Positions 16,551 to 25,749 of a DNA stretch of 56,043 nt are shown here, one piece after another. The translations under genes were made by a program, and so were the position numbers. The first letter of the stretch is position 1, and each line of letters opens with the position of its first letter. The notes under the pieces are model-generated. The model was not told where the DNA came from and did not search any database. It saw only the letters and a program-made list of their open reading frames with translations. This DNA comes from Vicinamibacteraceae bacterium. GTDB taxonomy: Bacteria > Acidobacteriota > Vicinamibacteria > Marinacidobacterales > Marinacidobacteraceae. The DNA is taken from positions 1 through 56,043 of the forward strand of contig JAAXGQ010000077.1 of NCBI GenBank assembly GCA_012271265.1, read 5' to 3'.

Positions 16551-17351
16551 TCAGCGGAGGGCGCCGTAGCGGCGGTTGCGACCCTGGAACGCGAGGATTG
16601 CCTCGTAAAGGTCCCGCCGGCGGAAGTCGGGCCAATAGGTGGACGTGCTCCAGAATTCGGTGTAGGCGCTTTGGAACAGAAGGAAGTTCGAAAGCCGTTC
16701 CTCGCCGCTGGTGCGGATCATGAGGTCCGGATCGGGAAGCCCCCGCGTCTCGAGGAAGTCGCCGAACGCAAGCTCGTCGAGTTCCGGCACCGCTCCGTCC
16801 CTGAGGGCCCGCGCCGCGATCCGCCGCGCCGCGTCCACGATCTCGGCGCGGCCGCCGTAGTTGAGGGCGACGTTGAGTCGCAGGCCGCGACACCCCGCGG
16901 TGGCCAGGACGCTCTCCTCAAGGCTGGCCTGGACCGGGCCGGGAAGCCCGTGAAGACGGCCGATGGGCCAGAACCGGATGTCGTTCGCCACCAGGTTGTC
17001 CGTCTCCAGCCGCAGGTACTTCCGCACCAGCTCCATGAGGACTGCAACTTCCTCGGCGGGCCGGCTCCAGTTCTCGATGGAGAAGGCGAAGAGGGTGAGC
17101 GCCGAGAGGCCGAGTCGAGCCGCGCCCTCGACGGTGTCCCGCACCGCCTCGACTCCGGCGGCGTGGCCTTCGATCCGCTCCAGGCCGCGGGCCCGGGCCC
17201 AGCGGCCGTTGCCGTCCATGATCACCGCCACGTGGAGCGGCAGGCGGGTCCGGTCCACCCGCCGCAGGGTCTCAGCCGTCTCCGCCTCCTCGGGGATGGC
17301 GCCGAGGACGGGACTCGCGGGCACAACGCCGCACTCTAGCAGTGCGGGCAC
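16551..17351 (-). CDS. uppS: Undecaprenyl diphosphate synthase (di-trans,poly-cis)
   Basis: 266 aa from the GTG at 17351; a GTG at 17324 (257 aa) is at least as plausible. Cis-prenyltransferase that builds the C55 lipid carrier for wall and O-antigen sugars. VIMDGNGRWA holds the catalytic Asp; FAFSIENWSRP and RTSGEERLSNF are the other conserved regions. The alternative start is preceded by TAGAGT at exactly 8 nt, the spacing seen before other SD-less genes here. Its product uses isoprenoid made through dxr in the same cluster. Confidence 0.95.
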   Translation of the reverse strand: MPALLECGVVPASPVLGAIPEEAETAETLRRVDRTRLPLHVAVIMDGNGRWARARGLERIEGHAAGVEAVRDTVEGAARLGLSALTLFAFSIENWSRPAEEVAVLMELVRKYLRLETDNLVANDIRFWPIGRLHGLPGPVQASLEESVLATAGCRGLRLNVALNYGGRAEIVDAARRIAARALRDGAVPELDELAFGDFLETRGLPDPDLMIRTSGEERLSNFLLFQSAYTEFWSTSTYWPDFRRRDLYEAILAFQGRNRRYGALR

Positions 17352-17375
17352 CTCCCGCCGGAGGTCCGCCGCGGC

Positions 17376-18680
17376 CTACAGCTTCGAGAGATCGACGTAG
17401 ATCACCACCACGAAAACGAGCAGCATGAACGCGGCGCCGGCGTACATCAGGAGCTGCCGAAAACGCAGGCTGAGGTCCCGCCGGGCAACCGTCTCGACCA
17501 GCAGGACGGCAATCTGGCCGCCATCCAGAACCGGCACCGGCAACAGGTTCAGCAGCCCCAGGCTGAGACTGATGATGGCCATCAGCATGAGGGTCTCGCC
17601 GGCGCCGCGGCGGATCGCCTCCCCGGATGCCTGCGCGATCCCGATCGGCCCCGAGAGCTGGCGCACCGAGCCGTCTCCCCCGAAGATCCGTCCCAGGGCC
17701 CCCAGGGTCAGCGTCGCCCAGCGCGTCGTCTCGATCGTTGCCTCCCGGAGCGCGTCGGGCACCGATTCCGCCTGCACCCGCCGGAAGGGTGGCTGGAACT
17801 GCACTCCGATGCGCGGCCAGCGCTCCCCGGTGGCCGGGTCCTCGAACCACTCGGGCGTGATCGTGAGCGGGAGGGGGCGGCCCTCGCGCTCGATCCCGAA
17901 TCCGATCGGCCGGATCCCGCCGGCGCGAACCAGGGCCGACACTTCCTGCGTGCTGCCCACCGGCTCGTCATCGACGGAAACAATGAGGTCGCCAGGCTCG
18001 ACGCCGGCGGCAGCCGCGGGAGTATCCGGCGCCACCAACCCAATCAGCGGGGGGGCCGGAGGCCAGACGCCGGCGTCCCCGAAGGCGTCGGGCCCGATGG
18101 AGCGGATCTGCACCGGCAAGGTCCGATCCATGCCGCCGCGCTCGACGCGGAAGTCCGCTTCCCGGTCGCCCCGGATCGCCACTTCCTCAAGGAGCGCCCG
18201 CCAGTCGGACACCAGGGCGTCGTCCACCGCCTTGATGAGGTCGCCCTCCCGGATCCCGGCCTCTCCGGCGGGAGAGTCCGCGGCCACGTACGAGACCAGA
18301 GGCGGGTCCGAGAGGCCGACCCGGCGGTCGAGACCGACAAGAAAGAGGCCGGCCATGATCAGAATGGCCAGGATGAGGTTCATCGCCGGCCCGGCCAGCA
18401 GGATCGCGAGGCGCTCCCCTCGGGTCCGGTTCTGGATCTCCCTCGGGTCGTCGGTTCCCTCGCCCGGCGCGCCGCCGGCCATCCGGACGTAACCGCCGAG
18501 CGGCAGGAGTCCGATGGTGACGTCCGTTTCGCCGATCCGACGCCGGAAGATGTTCGGGGGAAAGCCGATGGCGAAGGTCGTGACCCGCACTCCCACGATC
18601 CGGGCCGCCACCAGGTGACCGAGCTCGTGGATGACCACGAGCGTCCCGACGACGAAGATGAAGGCGAGGATCGTCAGCAT
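17376..18680 (-). CDS. rseP: RIP metalloprotease RseP (site-2 protease)
   Basis: 434 aa. Intramembrane zinc protease that cleaves anti-sigma factors and signal-peptide remnants. HELGH (18-22) is in the first membrane segment and LPVPVLDGGQ near residue 375 supplies the third ligand. Two PDZ domains lie in the periplasmic loop (about 120-200 and 205-285; GIREGDLIKAVDD, GVEPGDLIVSVDD). Four membrane spans. The start overlaps dxr by 7 bp. Confidence 0.96.
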   Translation of the reverse strand: MLTILAFIFVVGTLVVIHELGHLVAARIVGVRVTTFAIGFPPNIFRRRIGETDVTIGLLPLGGYVRMAGGAPGEGTDDPREIQNRTRGERLAILLAGPAMNLILAILIMAGLFLVGLDRRVGLSDPPLVSYVAADSPAGEAGIREGDLIKAVDDALVSDWRALLEEVAIRGDREADFRVERGGMDRTLPVQIRSIGPDAFGDAGVWPPAPPLIGLVAPDTPAAAAGVEPGDLIVSVDDEPVGSTQEVSALVRAGGIRPIGFGIEREGRPLPLTITPEWFEDPATGERWPRIGVQFQPPFRRVQAESVPDALREATIETTRWATLTLGALGRIFGGDGSVRQLSGPIGIAQASGEAIRRGAGETLMLMAIISLSLGLLNLLPVPVLDGGQIAVLLVETVARRDLSLRFRQLLMYAGAAFMLLVFVVVIYVDLSKL

Positions 18681-19882
18681 GGCGCGGCGAGCGGGAGCGG
18701 AGTCTTCGACGCTGGGCGGCGGCGCACCTCTTCACGGGCCTGCCCCCGCGCCCAGGCGTCGGCGGCGGCGACCGCCTCGAGGTTCTCCGGCTCCCGCGGC
18801 GCGTGGGCGCCGAGGACGGCGCCGACGACCGCCGGAATGCCGGGGAAGTCAAGGCGGTGGTCGAGAAAGGCGGCCACCGCGACTTCGTTCGCGGCGTTGA
18901 GGACCGCCGGGGCGTCGCCGCCGGCGGCGAGCGCCTGCTCGGCAAGCACGAGACAGGGAAAGCGGTCCCGGTCCGGAGGCTCGAAGCGGAGGTCGAGCGG
19001 CTCATCGAATCGGAGCGGATCGATCCCGCTGGGAAGCCGCTCCGGCCAGGTGAGCGCGTACTGCACCGGGATGCGCATGTGCGGCGTCCCGAGCTGCGCG
19101 AGGAACGAGCCGTCCGCGAACTCGACCATGGAGTGCACGATGGACTGTGGGTGCACGACCACCCGGATGTCCTCCGGAGGAAGGCCGAAGAGCCAGCGGG
19201 CTTCGATCATCTCGAGCCCCTTGTTCATCAGGGTGGCGGAGTCGATGCTGATCTTCGGGCCCATCTTCCAGGTCGGATGACGGAGCGCCGTCTCCGGCGT
19301 CACGGCGTCGAGCCGGAAGCGGGAGGCTTCGCGAAAGGGACCGCCAGACGCGGTCAGCCAGAGCCGCACCGGGGGATCCCTCCGGCCGGCGAGGCACTGG
19401 TGGATGGCGGCATGTTCGCTGTCCACCGGGATGAGCCGGGCCCCGCTGGCTTCCGCAGCCCGGGCCATGACCGCCCCGGCCGCCACCAGCGATTCCTTGT
19501 TGGCGAGGCCCACGGTGCGGCCGGCCTCGAGCGCGGCGAGGGTTGGGCGCAGTCCCGCAGCGCCGACGATGGCCGACATGACCGTGTCGACGCCCGGCCA
19601 CGTCGCCGCCCGCTCCAGACCTGCGGGGCCCCCCACGATTGCAACCTCGGGCAGCTCGCGGCGAAACCTCTCCGCGAATCGTTCTGCCTCCCCGGGCGCC
19701 CCGAGGGCGACCACCTCAGGCCGGTAGCGGCAGACGAGAGCGGCGAGGCGCCCGCCGGAACGGCCGGCAGCGAGCGCGGCCACCCGGAAGCGTCCGGGAA
19801 GCCGGTCCACGACCTCCAGGGTCGTCGTCCCGACCGACCCGGTCGCGCCGAGGATGGAAAGGCTGCGGATCCCCGAGGTCAT
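18674..19882 (-). CDS. dxr: 1-deoxy-D-xylulose-5-phosphate reductoisomerase
   Basis: 402 aa. Second enzyme of the MEP isoprenoid pathway; uses NADPH and a divalent metal. ILGATGSVGTTTLEV (10-24) is the NADPH motif. LANKESLVAAG and PVDSEHAAIHQCL carry metal ligands, and ISIDSATLMNKGLEMIEA the substrate site. It is first in dxr-rseP-uppS-cdsA. TAGAAT on the minus strand at 19939-19934, 51 nt upstream of the ATG, is a candidate -10. Confidence 0.97.
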   Translation of the reverse strand: MTSGIRSLSILGATGSVGTTTLEVVDRLPGRFRVAALAAGRSGGRLAALVCRYRPEVVALGAPGEAERFAERFRRELPEVAIVGGPAGLERAATWPGVDTVMSAIVGAAGLRPTLAALEAGRTVGLANKESLVAAGAVMARAAEASGARLIPVDSEHAAIHQCLAGRRDPPVRLWLTASGGPFREASRFRLDAVTPETALRHPTWKMGPKISIDSATLMNKGLEMIEARWLFGLPPEDIRVVVHPQSIVHSMVEFADGSFLAQLGTPHMRIPVQYALTWPERLPSGIDPLRFDEPLDLRFEPPDRDRFPCLVLAEQALAAGGDAPAVLNAANEVAVAAFLDHRLDFPGIPAVVGAVLGAHAPREPENLEAVAAADAWARGQAREEVRRRPASKTPLPLAAPC

Positions 19883-19933
19883 GAAGGTCTGCGGCCGACG
19901 CGCCTCAAGAGCCGGTTCCTGCCGCCGTCCCGC

Positions 19934-19939
19934 ATTCTA
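19934..19939 (-). promoter_or_regulatory. Candidate -10 (TAGAAT) for dxr
   Basis: On the minus strand this reads TAGAAT, giving a leader of about 45 nt to the dxr ATG. In the same divergent region CCGCATAA is directly repeated at 19959-19966 and 19971-19978, close to the menC-like start, and could be an operator. Confidence 0.35.
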
Positions 19940-19993
19940 GAGCCGGGCCCCTGCCCCGCCGCATAACCGGCCGCATAAGATGCGCGCCGTCTC

Positions 19994-21109
19994 ATGAAGC
20001 TCCGGCGTTTGACGATCCGCGAGATGCGGCTCGACCTGAAGCATCCCTTCGAGACGAGCTTCGCGCGGGTCACCGACCAGCGGTTTCTCCTCCTCGAAGC
20101 CCGGGTGGACGACGTGACCGGATGGGCGGAGTGCGTGGCGGACTGGTCGCCCGGCTACTCCCCGGAAACGGTCCGGACCGCAGGGCACGTCATCCGTGAC
20201 TTCCTCTGGCCGCTGGCGGCAGACGCGACGTACGGGCATCCCGACGAGGTGCTTCCCTCGTTCGCCCGGGTCCGCGGCCACAACATGGCGAAGGCCGCGA
20301 TCGAGATGGCCTGCTGGGACGCCTGGGCGCGCATGCAGGAGGCGCCGCTTTCCGCCGTGCTGGGCGGCGAACGCGACCGGATCCTCTCGGGCGTTTCCAT
20401 CGGCATCCAGGACACGGTGGAGGACCTGCTCGAGAAGATCGGGATGGAACTCGACCGGGGCTACCGCCGCATCAAGATCAAGATCAAGCCGGGCTGGGAC
20501 CTCGACGTGGTGCGCCGGGTTCGGGAGCGGTTTCCCGAAGCGCCGCTCATGGTCGACGCCAACAGCGCCTATTCGCTGGACGACATTCCCCTGTTCCAGG
20601 AACTGGACCAGTTCGGGCTCACGATGATCGAGCAGCCGCTGGCCCACGACGACATGTGGGACCACCGCGCCCTCCAGGCCCGGATCCGGACGCCCATCTG
20701 CCTCGACGAGTCGGTCCACTCCAGGGGCGACGCCCGGCGGGCCATCGCCATGGGCGCCTGCCGGATCATCAACATCAAGGCGGGCCGGGTGGGCGGACTC
20801 TCGTCGGCGCGGGACATCTCCCGTCTCGCCGAAGAGGCGGGGGTTCCGGTCTGGTGCGGCGGCATGCTCGAGAGCGGTGTGGGGAGGGCGCACAACATTC
20901 ATCTCTCCACCCTGTCCGGCTTCACCATGCCGGGCGACGTCTCCGCCTCCGAGCGTTACTTCGTCGAAGAGATCATCGAGCCGCCGGTGATCGTGGACGG
21001 GGATGGGGGCATCACCCCGCCCACAGGCCCGGGCTTCGGTTTCGCGCTCCGCCATGACGTGATCCGGCGCCATACGCTCGACAGCCTCACCCTCAAGGCG
21101 CCGGGCTGA
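19994..21109 (+). CDS. menC: o-Succinylbenzoate synthase-like enolase (NSAR/OSBS group)
   Basis: 371 aa enolase-superfamily protein. The N-terminal capping domain (1-125) is followed by a barrel with IKIKIKPGWD (catalytic KxK near 160), MVDANSAY, MIEQPL and CLDESV (metal ligands Asp, Glu, Asp), and NIKAGRVGG (second catalytic Lys). This set defines the OSBS/N-acylamino-acid racemase group. In menaquinone synthesis it would dehydrate SHCHC to o-succinylbenzoate. No other men genes are in the window, so racemase or dual activity remains possible. The gene symbol is tentative. Confidence 0.88.
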   Translation: MKLRRLTIREMRLDLKHPFETSFARVTDQRFLLLEARVDDVTGWAECVADWSPGYSPETVRTAGHVIRDFLWPLAADATYGHPDEVLPSFARVRGHNMAKAAIEMACWDAWARMQEAPLSAVLGGERDRILSGVSIGIQDTVEDLLEKIGMELDRGYRRIKIKIKPGWDLDVVRRVRERFPEAPLMVDANSAYSLDDIPLFQELDQFGLTMIEQPLAHDDMWDHRALQARIRTPICLDESVHSRGDARRAIAMGACRIINIKAGRVGGLSSARDISRLAEEAGVPVWCGGMLESGVGRAHNIHLSTLSGFTMPGDVSASERYFVEEIIEPPVIVDGDGGITPPTGPGFGFALRHDVIRRHTLDSLTLKAPG

Positions 21110-21129
21110 GCGACGGGTCGCCGAAGCCG

Positions 21130-23289
21130 TTGAAGGGCCACCTGGCGGCAGCCGTTGCCGCCGCCGGCCTCTTCGGACCCGTTCCGGCCGCGGCAACCCC
21201 CGAGGGGCAGACGGGCCGAGGCCCATCGGACCGGACGCGCGAGGCGCTCGTCCGGATCGCCGCGCTCGAGGACATGCGCTCTTTCGGGGACGGATGGCTC
21301 GCCGCCCGCATCGGTGACCCGAGCCACGAGGTGCGTCGCCAGGCCGCGCTCGCGCTCGGACGGATCGGACGCCCCCCCGCGGTGGCGCCCCTTGTCGACG
21401 CTCTGGCCCACGACGGCGCCGGCGCCGTCCGCGCCGCCGCCGCGTTCGCCCTGGGAATCCTGGAGGACCCTCTCCCCGAGGAAGCCATCGCCGCGCTCAC
21501 CGCGGCGCTCGCGGATCCGTCCACACTGGTCCAGGAAAAGGCCATCGAGGCGATCGGGCGCCAGGGAGAAGCCGCCGCCGACCTCGTGGGGCGCCGGCTC
21601 GAGGAGGTCCTTTCCGGGGCTCGGGGCTTTCCTGATTGGCGGGAGAACGTGGAGGCATCGCAGCGCCGCAGCTCCTACGACGGCGTCCGGCTCACTCTCT
21701 ACGCGCTCGCGGGCACCGGAGCCCCGACGCGACAGGCGTCGCGTTCTCTCCCGTCGCCGGACGCGGCACGCCTTCTCCAGACCCCGGACGGATCGCCGGT
21801 GACCGGCTGGTGGGCCGCCGCATGGACCGCGGCGCAACTGGCGCGTACCGACCTCCTTTCGCTGTACCGGGCGCACGCGGCATCTTCCGACCCGGTCGTG
21901 CGGTTGATGGGGCTTCGCGGGATCACCCGAATTGCCGCCGAGGCCGGACCGGACGCCCCGGGTCTGGCAGCGGCGCTTGCCGGGCAGTGGGTCAATCCGG
22001 ATCCCACCGTGCGGGTGGAGGCGATTCGGGCCGTGTCCCGGCTTGCGGAGGCCGGGCATCCCGTGCCCGACGGCGCCGGCCCCGCCCTCGCCCGGGCGCT
22101 TCACGACGAGATCCCGCTCATTCGGCGGGCGGCCCTCGCAGCCCTCGCCCGGGTTCCCTACCCCGCCGCCGCGCCGGATCTCCTGGATCTTCTTCAGGCG
22201 CCCGGCGCGGCCACCCGGGCGGGAGCGCTCCCGGCGCTCTACCGCCAGGATCGGGCCGGGTTCTTCCTGCTCCTCTCCGGCTGGTCCGACCGCGAACCCG
22301 CCGGTCGGGCCGCGGCCGCCCACGCGCTGGCGGGGATCCCCGATGCCCGCATCCGGGGGTTCCTGATCCGCAGCCTGCTTCCCGACGCCGACGCCGGGGT
22401 GCGCACCGCGGCGCTGGCCGCCCTCGCCCACCACGCCGCGGCCTTCCCCACCGGCTCCGGGAACCTCGAGGCCGTGACCGCGGCCTTGACGGCGCATCTC
22501 AACGCCGTCTCCGTAACGGAACGCGCCGCGGCTGCCGGAGCGCTCGCGTCCATCTCCGGCCAGCTCGATGACTCCGGCTGGGCGGATGTCGAAGCACAGC
22601 TCCGCCGCAGCGCCGCCTCGGACACCGCTCCGGATCCCGGTTTCCGCCTGGCGGCGCTTCGCGCCCTCCTCCGGCGCGGCCCGGAGAGCGACCGGCTGGA
22701 GGTGGCGCGGACCGCCCTGGCCGATCCGTCCTGGCCGGTCCGGCGGGAGGCGCACGCGTTCCTGCGGCGGCGCGGCGACAGCCCGGAGGAACCGGCGCCG
22801 GCCACCCCGCTGGACCCTGCCGACTACGAAGGGATGCTGCACCCCCCCTTCACGCCGGTCGCCTGGATCGACACGGATCGCGGGACGATCGAGGTGGAGC
22901 TCTTCATTGCCGACGCCCCCCGCACCGTCTGGCGCTTCATGGAGCAGGCCCGCGCCGGCGCCTGGAACGGCGTTCGGTTCACCGGCGTGACGCCGAACCG
23001 CGCGGTGGAGACCGGCCCGGCCGCCCTCGCTCCCGGAGACCACGATCCGACGGTGCGATCCGAGGCGAACGAGCGGCTCTTCATGCGGGGCAGCCTGAGC
23101 CTGGGCGAGGACCGAAAGGACGCCGCGGGATCGGCTTTTTCCATCTCGCTCCTGCCGCAGCCGCAATGGAACGGCCGCCGCACGCTGTTCGGGCACATCC
23201 GGACCGGCTTCCGGATCCTGGATCAGATCGAGGCCGGCGACCGGATTCGGCGGATTCGGGTCTGGGACGGCATCACCCCGCCGGGCTGA
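21130..23289 (+). CDS. Exported HEAT-repeat protein with degenerate cyclophilin domain
   Basis: 719 aa from the TTG at 21130, which keeps a signal peptide (residues 1-22, ending PAAA). Residues 40-560 are alpha-helical HEAT-like repeats (for example EVRRQAALALGRIGRPPAVAPLV, seen in several variants). Residues about 578-719 form a cyclophilin-type fold: DTDRGTIEVELF, SEANERLFMRGSLSL, RTLFGHIRTGFRILDQIEAGDRI. The catalytic FHRV of active enzymes is replaced by FTGV and SQFFI by SAFSI, so the PPIase is probably inactive and used for binding. It lies 20 nt after menC and one base before the HAD gene. Confidence 0.83.
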   Translation: MKGHLAAAVAAAGLFGPVPAAATPEGQTGRGPSDRTREALVRIAALEDMRSFGDGWLAARIGDPSHEVRRQAALALGRIGRPPAVAPLVDALAHDGAGAVRAAAAFALGILEDPLPEEAIAALTAALADPSTLVQEKAIEAIGRQGEAAADLVGRRLEEVLSGARGFPDWRENVEASQRRSSYDGVRLTLYALAGTGAPTRQASRSLPSPDAARLLQTPDGSPVTGWWAAAWTAAQLARTDLLSLYRAHAASSDPVVRLMGLRGITRIAAEAGPDAPGLAAALAGQWVNPDPTVRVEAIRAVSRLAEAGHPVPDGAGPALARALHDEIPLIRRAALAALARVPYPAAAPDLLDLLQAPGAATRAGALPALYRQDRAGFFLLLSGWSDREPAGRAAAAHALAGIPDARIRGFLIRSLLPDADAGVRTAALAALAHHAAAFPTGSGNLEAVTAALTAHLNAVSVTERAAAAGALASISGQLDDSGWADVEAQLRRSAASDTAPDPGFRLAALRALLRRGPESDRLEVARTALADPSWPVRREAHAFLRRRGDSPEEPAPATPLDPADYEGMLHPPFTPVAWIDTDRGTIEVELFIADAPRTVWRFMEQARAGAWNGVRFTGVTPNRAVETGPAALAPGDHDPTVRSEANERLFMRGSLSLGEDRKDAAGSAFSISLLPQPQWNGRRTLFGHIRTGFRILDQIEAGDRIRRIRVWDGITPPG

Positions 23290-24129
23290 GTGACGGCGCC
23301 TCCGTTCCGCCTGGTCGCGGTCGACCTCGACGGCACCCTGTTGAACCCGGAGAAGCGGATCGCCGATCGGGATCGCGAGGCAATCGCGCGGGTCGCCCGC
23401 CTGGGCGTGGCGGTCGCGGTGATCTCCGGTCGCCGCTTCGCCGAACTGGAGGAGCTGACGACCTCCCTCCCGCAAACGGCCTTTCGGGCCGGACACGGCG
23501 GGGCGCTGATCCGAAGAAACGGGCGGACGATCCTGGAAGCCCCGCTCAGCCGCACCGCCGCACGACGCGCCCTGGAGGCCACCGCCGGAATGGAACTGAT
23601 CAGCCTGATCAGCGAACGGGACGGCGCGGTGCGGATCCGCGCCGCCGACCCCGGGGACCCGAGAGTGCGCCGCTACCTGGCGCAGGTGCGGCCGCAGCCG
23701 CGGCTCGAGCCGGCGCCGCGGATCCGACGCCCGCCCCTGCACCTGGTCTTCGTGGGCTCCATCACGGAGTGTCGGCGCGCCCGCCGCCGGGTGGGTGACC
23801 GGGTCGGCGCCGGGACGCCGGCGGCTTCGGCCGCCCTGGAGATGACCGAGTATCCGGACGATGGCTTCGCGCTCCTCGACGTGATCCGCGCCGACGCCGG
23901 CAAGGGGCCGGCGCTCGTCCGGATCGCCGCCGAGATCGGCGCCGACCCCGAGGAAACGCTGGCGATCGGCGACAACTGGAATGACCTCGGGATGCTGCGA
24001 GCCGCGGGCCTCGGGGTGCTCATGGGGAATGCTGCCCCCGAACTCCACGAGCTGGGGTTCCCGGTGACCGCTTCGAACCGCGCCGCCGGGGTCGCCGAGG
24101 CCCTGGACCGGCTGATTCCCGCCGGTTGA
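23290..24129 (+). CDS. Cof-type HAD superfamily hydrolase
   Basis: 279 aa, GTG start directly after the preceding stop. HAD motif I is VDLDGTLL (11-18), motif II ISGRR near residue 45, the motif III Lys lies in DAGKGPAL and motif IV is IGDNWNDLGMLRAAG. The middle (80-190) is a C2-type cap. Such enzymes dephosphorylate sugar phosphates or flavin/cofactor phosphates; the substrate cannot be specified. It lies just upstream of tgt. Confidence 0.9.
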   Translation: MTAPPFRLVAVDLDGTLLNPEKRIADRDREAIARVARLGVAVAVISGRRFAELEELTTSLPQTAFRAGHGGALIRRNGRTILEAPLSRTAARRALEATAGMELISLISERDGAVRIRAADPGDPRVRRYLAQVRPQPRLEPAPRIRRPPLHLVFVGSITECRRARRRVGDRVGAGTPAASAALEMTEYPDDGFALLDVIRADAGKGPALVRIAAEIGADPEETLAIGDNWNDLGMLRAAGLGVLMGNAAPELHELGFPVTASNRAAGVAEALDRLIPAG

Positions 24130-24161
24130 CACGGCCCGACGGACTCCCGGCGGCGGCCGCG

Positions 24162-25319
24162 ATGGGCTTCGAGGTCCTGAAGGAGAGCGGGGGAGCGCGC
24201 CTCGGGCGGCTCTCGACCGCACATGGAGCGGTGGAGACCCCCCGGTTCATGCCGGTCGCGACCGGGGGGGCCTTCCGCGGTCTCACCTGCGCCGAAGCGG
24301 AAGCCGCGGGAACCCGGATTCTGCTCGCGAACGCGTGGCACCTGATGATCCTTCCCGGGGACCGGCGCATCGCCGATCTGGGCGGGCTCCACCGCCTCAT
24401 GGGCTGGAAGCATCCGATTCTCACCGACAGCGGCGGCTACCAGATCGCGAGCCTGCGAAGCCTTCGGGAGGTCACCGAGGCCGGGGCCCGGGTGCGGTCC
24501 CACCGGGACGGATCCGAGCACCACCTGACCCCGGAACGGGCCATGGAGATCCAGCGCAACCTCGGTTCGGACATCGCCATGGTCCTGGACGAATGCCTGA
24601 ACCTGCCGGCGCCTCACGAGGAGGTGGAGCGCGCGGCCGACCGCAGCCTCCGCTGGGCGGAACGCTGCCTCGCGGCGCCACGCCGACCCGGCCAGCTGCG
24701 GTTCGGGATCGTCCAGGGCGGGACATCCCGAAGGGTTCGCGAACGCAACGCCGCCGGCCTGACCGCCCTCAGGGACTTCGACGGCTTCGGCATCGGCGGC
24801 CTGTTCATGGGGGAGCCCGGAGACGCCACCCGCCGGATTACCGGGTTCACCGCCGGCCTCCTGCCCCGGGGGCGACCGCGCTATCTCATGGGCGCGGGAC
24901 TCCCCGCGGATCTGGTGGAATCCGCCGCCCTGGGAGTGGACCTCTTCGACAGCGTGATCCCGACCCGCCTGGCCCGGCGGGGCATCGTGTTCACCTTCCA
25001 TGGCCGCCACAACCTTTCCCGGGCCCCCTATCGGGACGATGACGCTCCGCTGGAGGCCGACTGCCCCTGCCCCGGCTGCCAGATCCACTGCCGCGCCTGG
25101 CTGCACTACCTGCTCCGGGCCCGGGAACGGATCGCGGTGCCCCTGCTCACCGGACACAACCTGACCTTCTACGCCCGCCTCACCGCCGCCATGCGGGCAG
25201 CCATCCGTCAGGACGCCTACCCGGCTTTCCGGGAGAGGCACCGCGACCGCTGGCGCCGCACGATTCCCGCGCCTCCGGGCGGAGCCGCATCATCTCTCGG
25301 GGAGGTCCCCTCGTGGTAA
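24162..25319 (+). CDS. tgt: tRNA-guanine transglycosylase
   Basis: 385 aa from the ATG at 24162; MGFEVLKESGGARLGRL matches the standard N-terminus better than the TTG at 24126. It swaps guanine-34 for preQ1 in GUN-anticodon tRNAs. TDSGGYQ has the active-site Asp and the usual Phe changed to Tyr; IVQGG and GGLFMGE bind the base; DSVIPTR holds the nucleophilic Asp. Zinc ligands are CPCPGC followed by a histidine in WLHYL. queA is not adjacent, but the canonical tgt-yajC-secD-secF order is kept. Confidence 0.95.
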   Translation: MGFEVLKESGGARLGRLSTAHGAVETPRFMPVATGGAFRGLTCAEAEAAGTRILLANAWHLMILPGDRRIADLGGLHRLMGWKHPILTDSGGYQIASLRSLREVTEAGARVRSHRDGSEHHLTPERAMEIQRNLGSDIAMVLDECLNLPAPHEEVERAADRSLRWAERCLAAPRRPGQLRFGIVQGGTSRRVRERNAAGLTALRDFDGFGIGGLFMGEPGDATRRITGFTAGLLPRGRPRYLMGAGLPADLVESAALGVDLFDSVIPTRLARRGIVFTFHGRHNLSRAPYRDDDAPLEADCPCPGCQIHCRAWLHYLLRARERIAVPLLTGHNLTFYARLTAAMRAAIRQDAYPAFRERHRDRWRRTIPAPPGGAASSLGEVPSW

Positions 25320-25395
25320 TCTGCCCTGTTCGCCGAGCGGATTCTCCTGTCATCGGCCCTCCTGATCCGGCTCCGAAAACATCGCGACCCCCACT

Positions 25396-25701
25396 GTGCT
25401 CCCGACGCTGCTGCAGGCTGACACCGGCTCCAATTGGCCGATGCAGCTGGCGCTCTTCGCGATCATCTTCGGGATCTTCTACTTCATCGTGTTTCGCCCG
25501 ATGCGGAAGCGGCAACGCGCGACCGAGGAGATGCGACGGAACCTGGACAAGGGCAGGCAGGTCATCACGAACGGCGGCATCTACGGAACGATCACCGCGA
25601 TCCGTGACGGCAAGATCGCCCTCGAAGTCGCGCCGAACATCCGGATCACCGTCGCGCAGAATGCCATCGCCGACATCGTTTCCAAGACGAAAAAGGGCTA
25701 G
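25396..25701 (+). CDS. yajC: Preprotein translocase accessory subunit YajC
   Basis: 101 aa, GTG start. One membrane span (about 16-34, LALFAIIFGIFYFIVFRPM) followed by RKRQRATEEMRRNLDKGRQV and GGIYGTI, the conserved YajC body. It joins SecDF in the holotranslocon. A TAATCT hexamer at 25317, overlapping the tgt stop, is a weak promoter candidate for a yajC-secDF transcript. Confidence 0.95.
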   Translation: MLPTLLQADTGSNWPMQLALFAIIFGIFYFIVFRPMRKRQRATEEMRRNLDKGRQVITNGGIYGTITAIRDGKIALEVAPNIRITVAQNAIADIVSKTKKG

Positions 25702-25749
25702 CAGCCGACCACCGGCGCACCGCGGGGAGCGCTTCCTTCCGGCGTCAGC

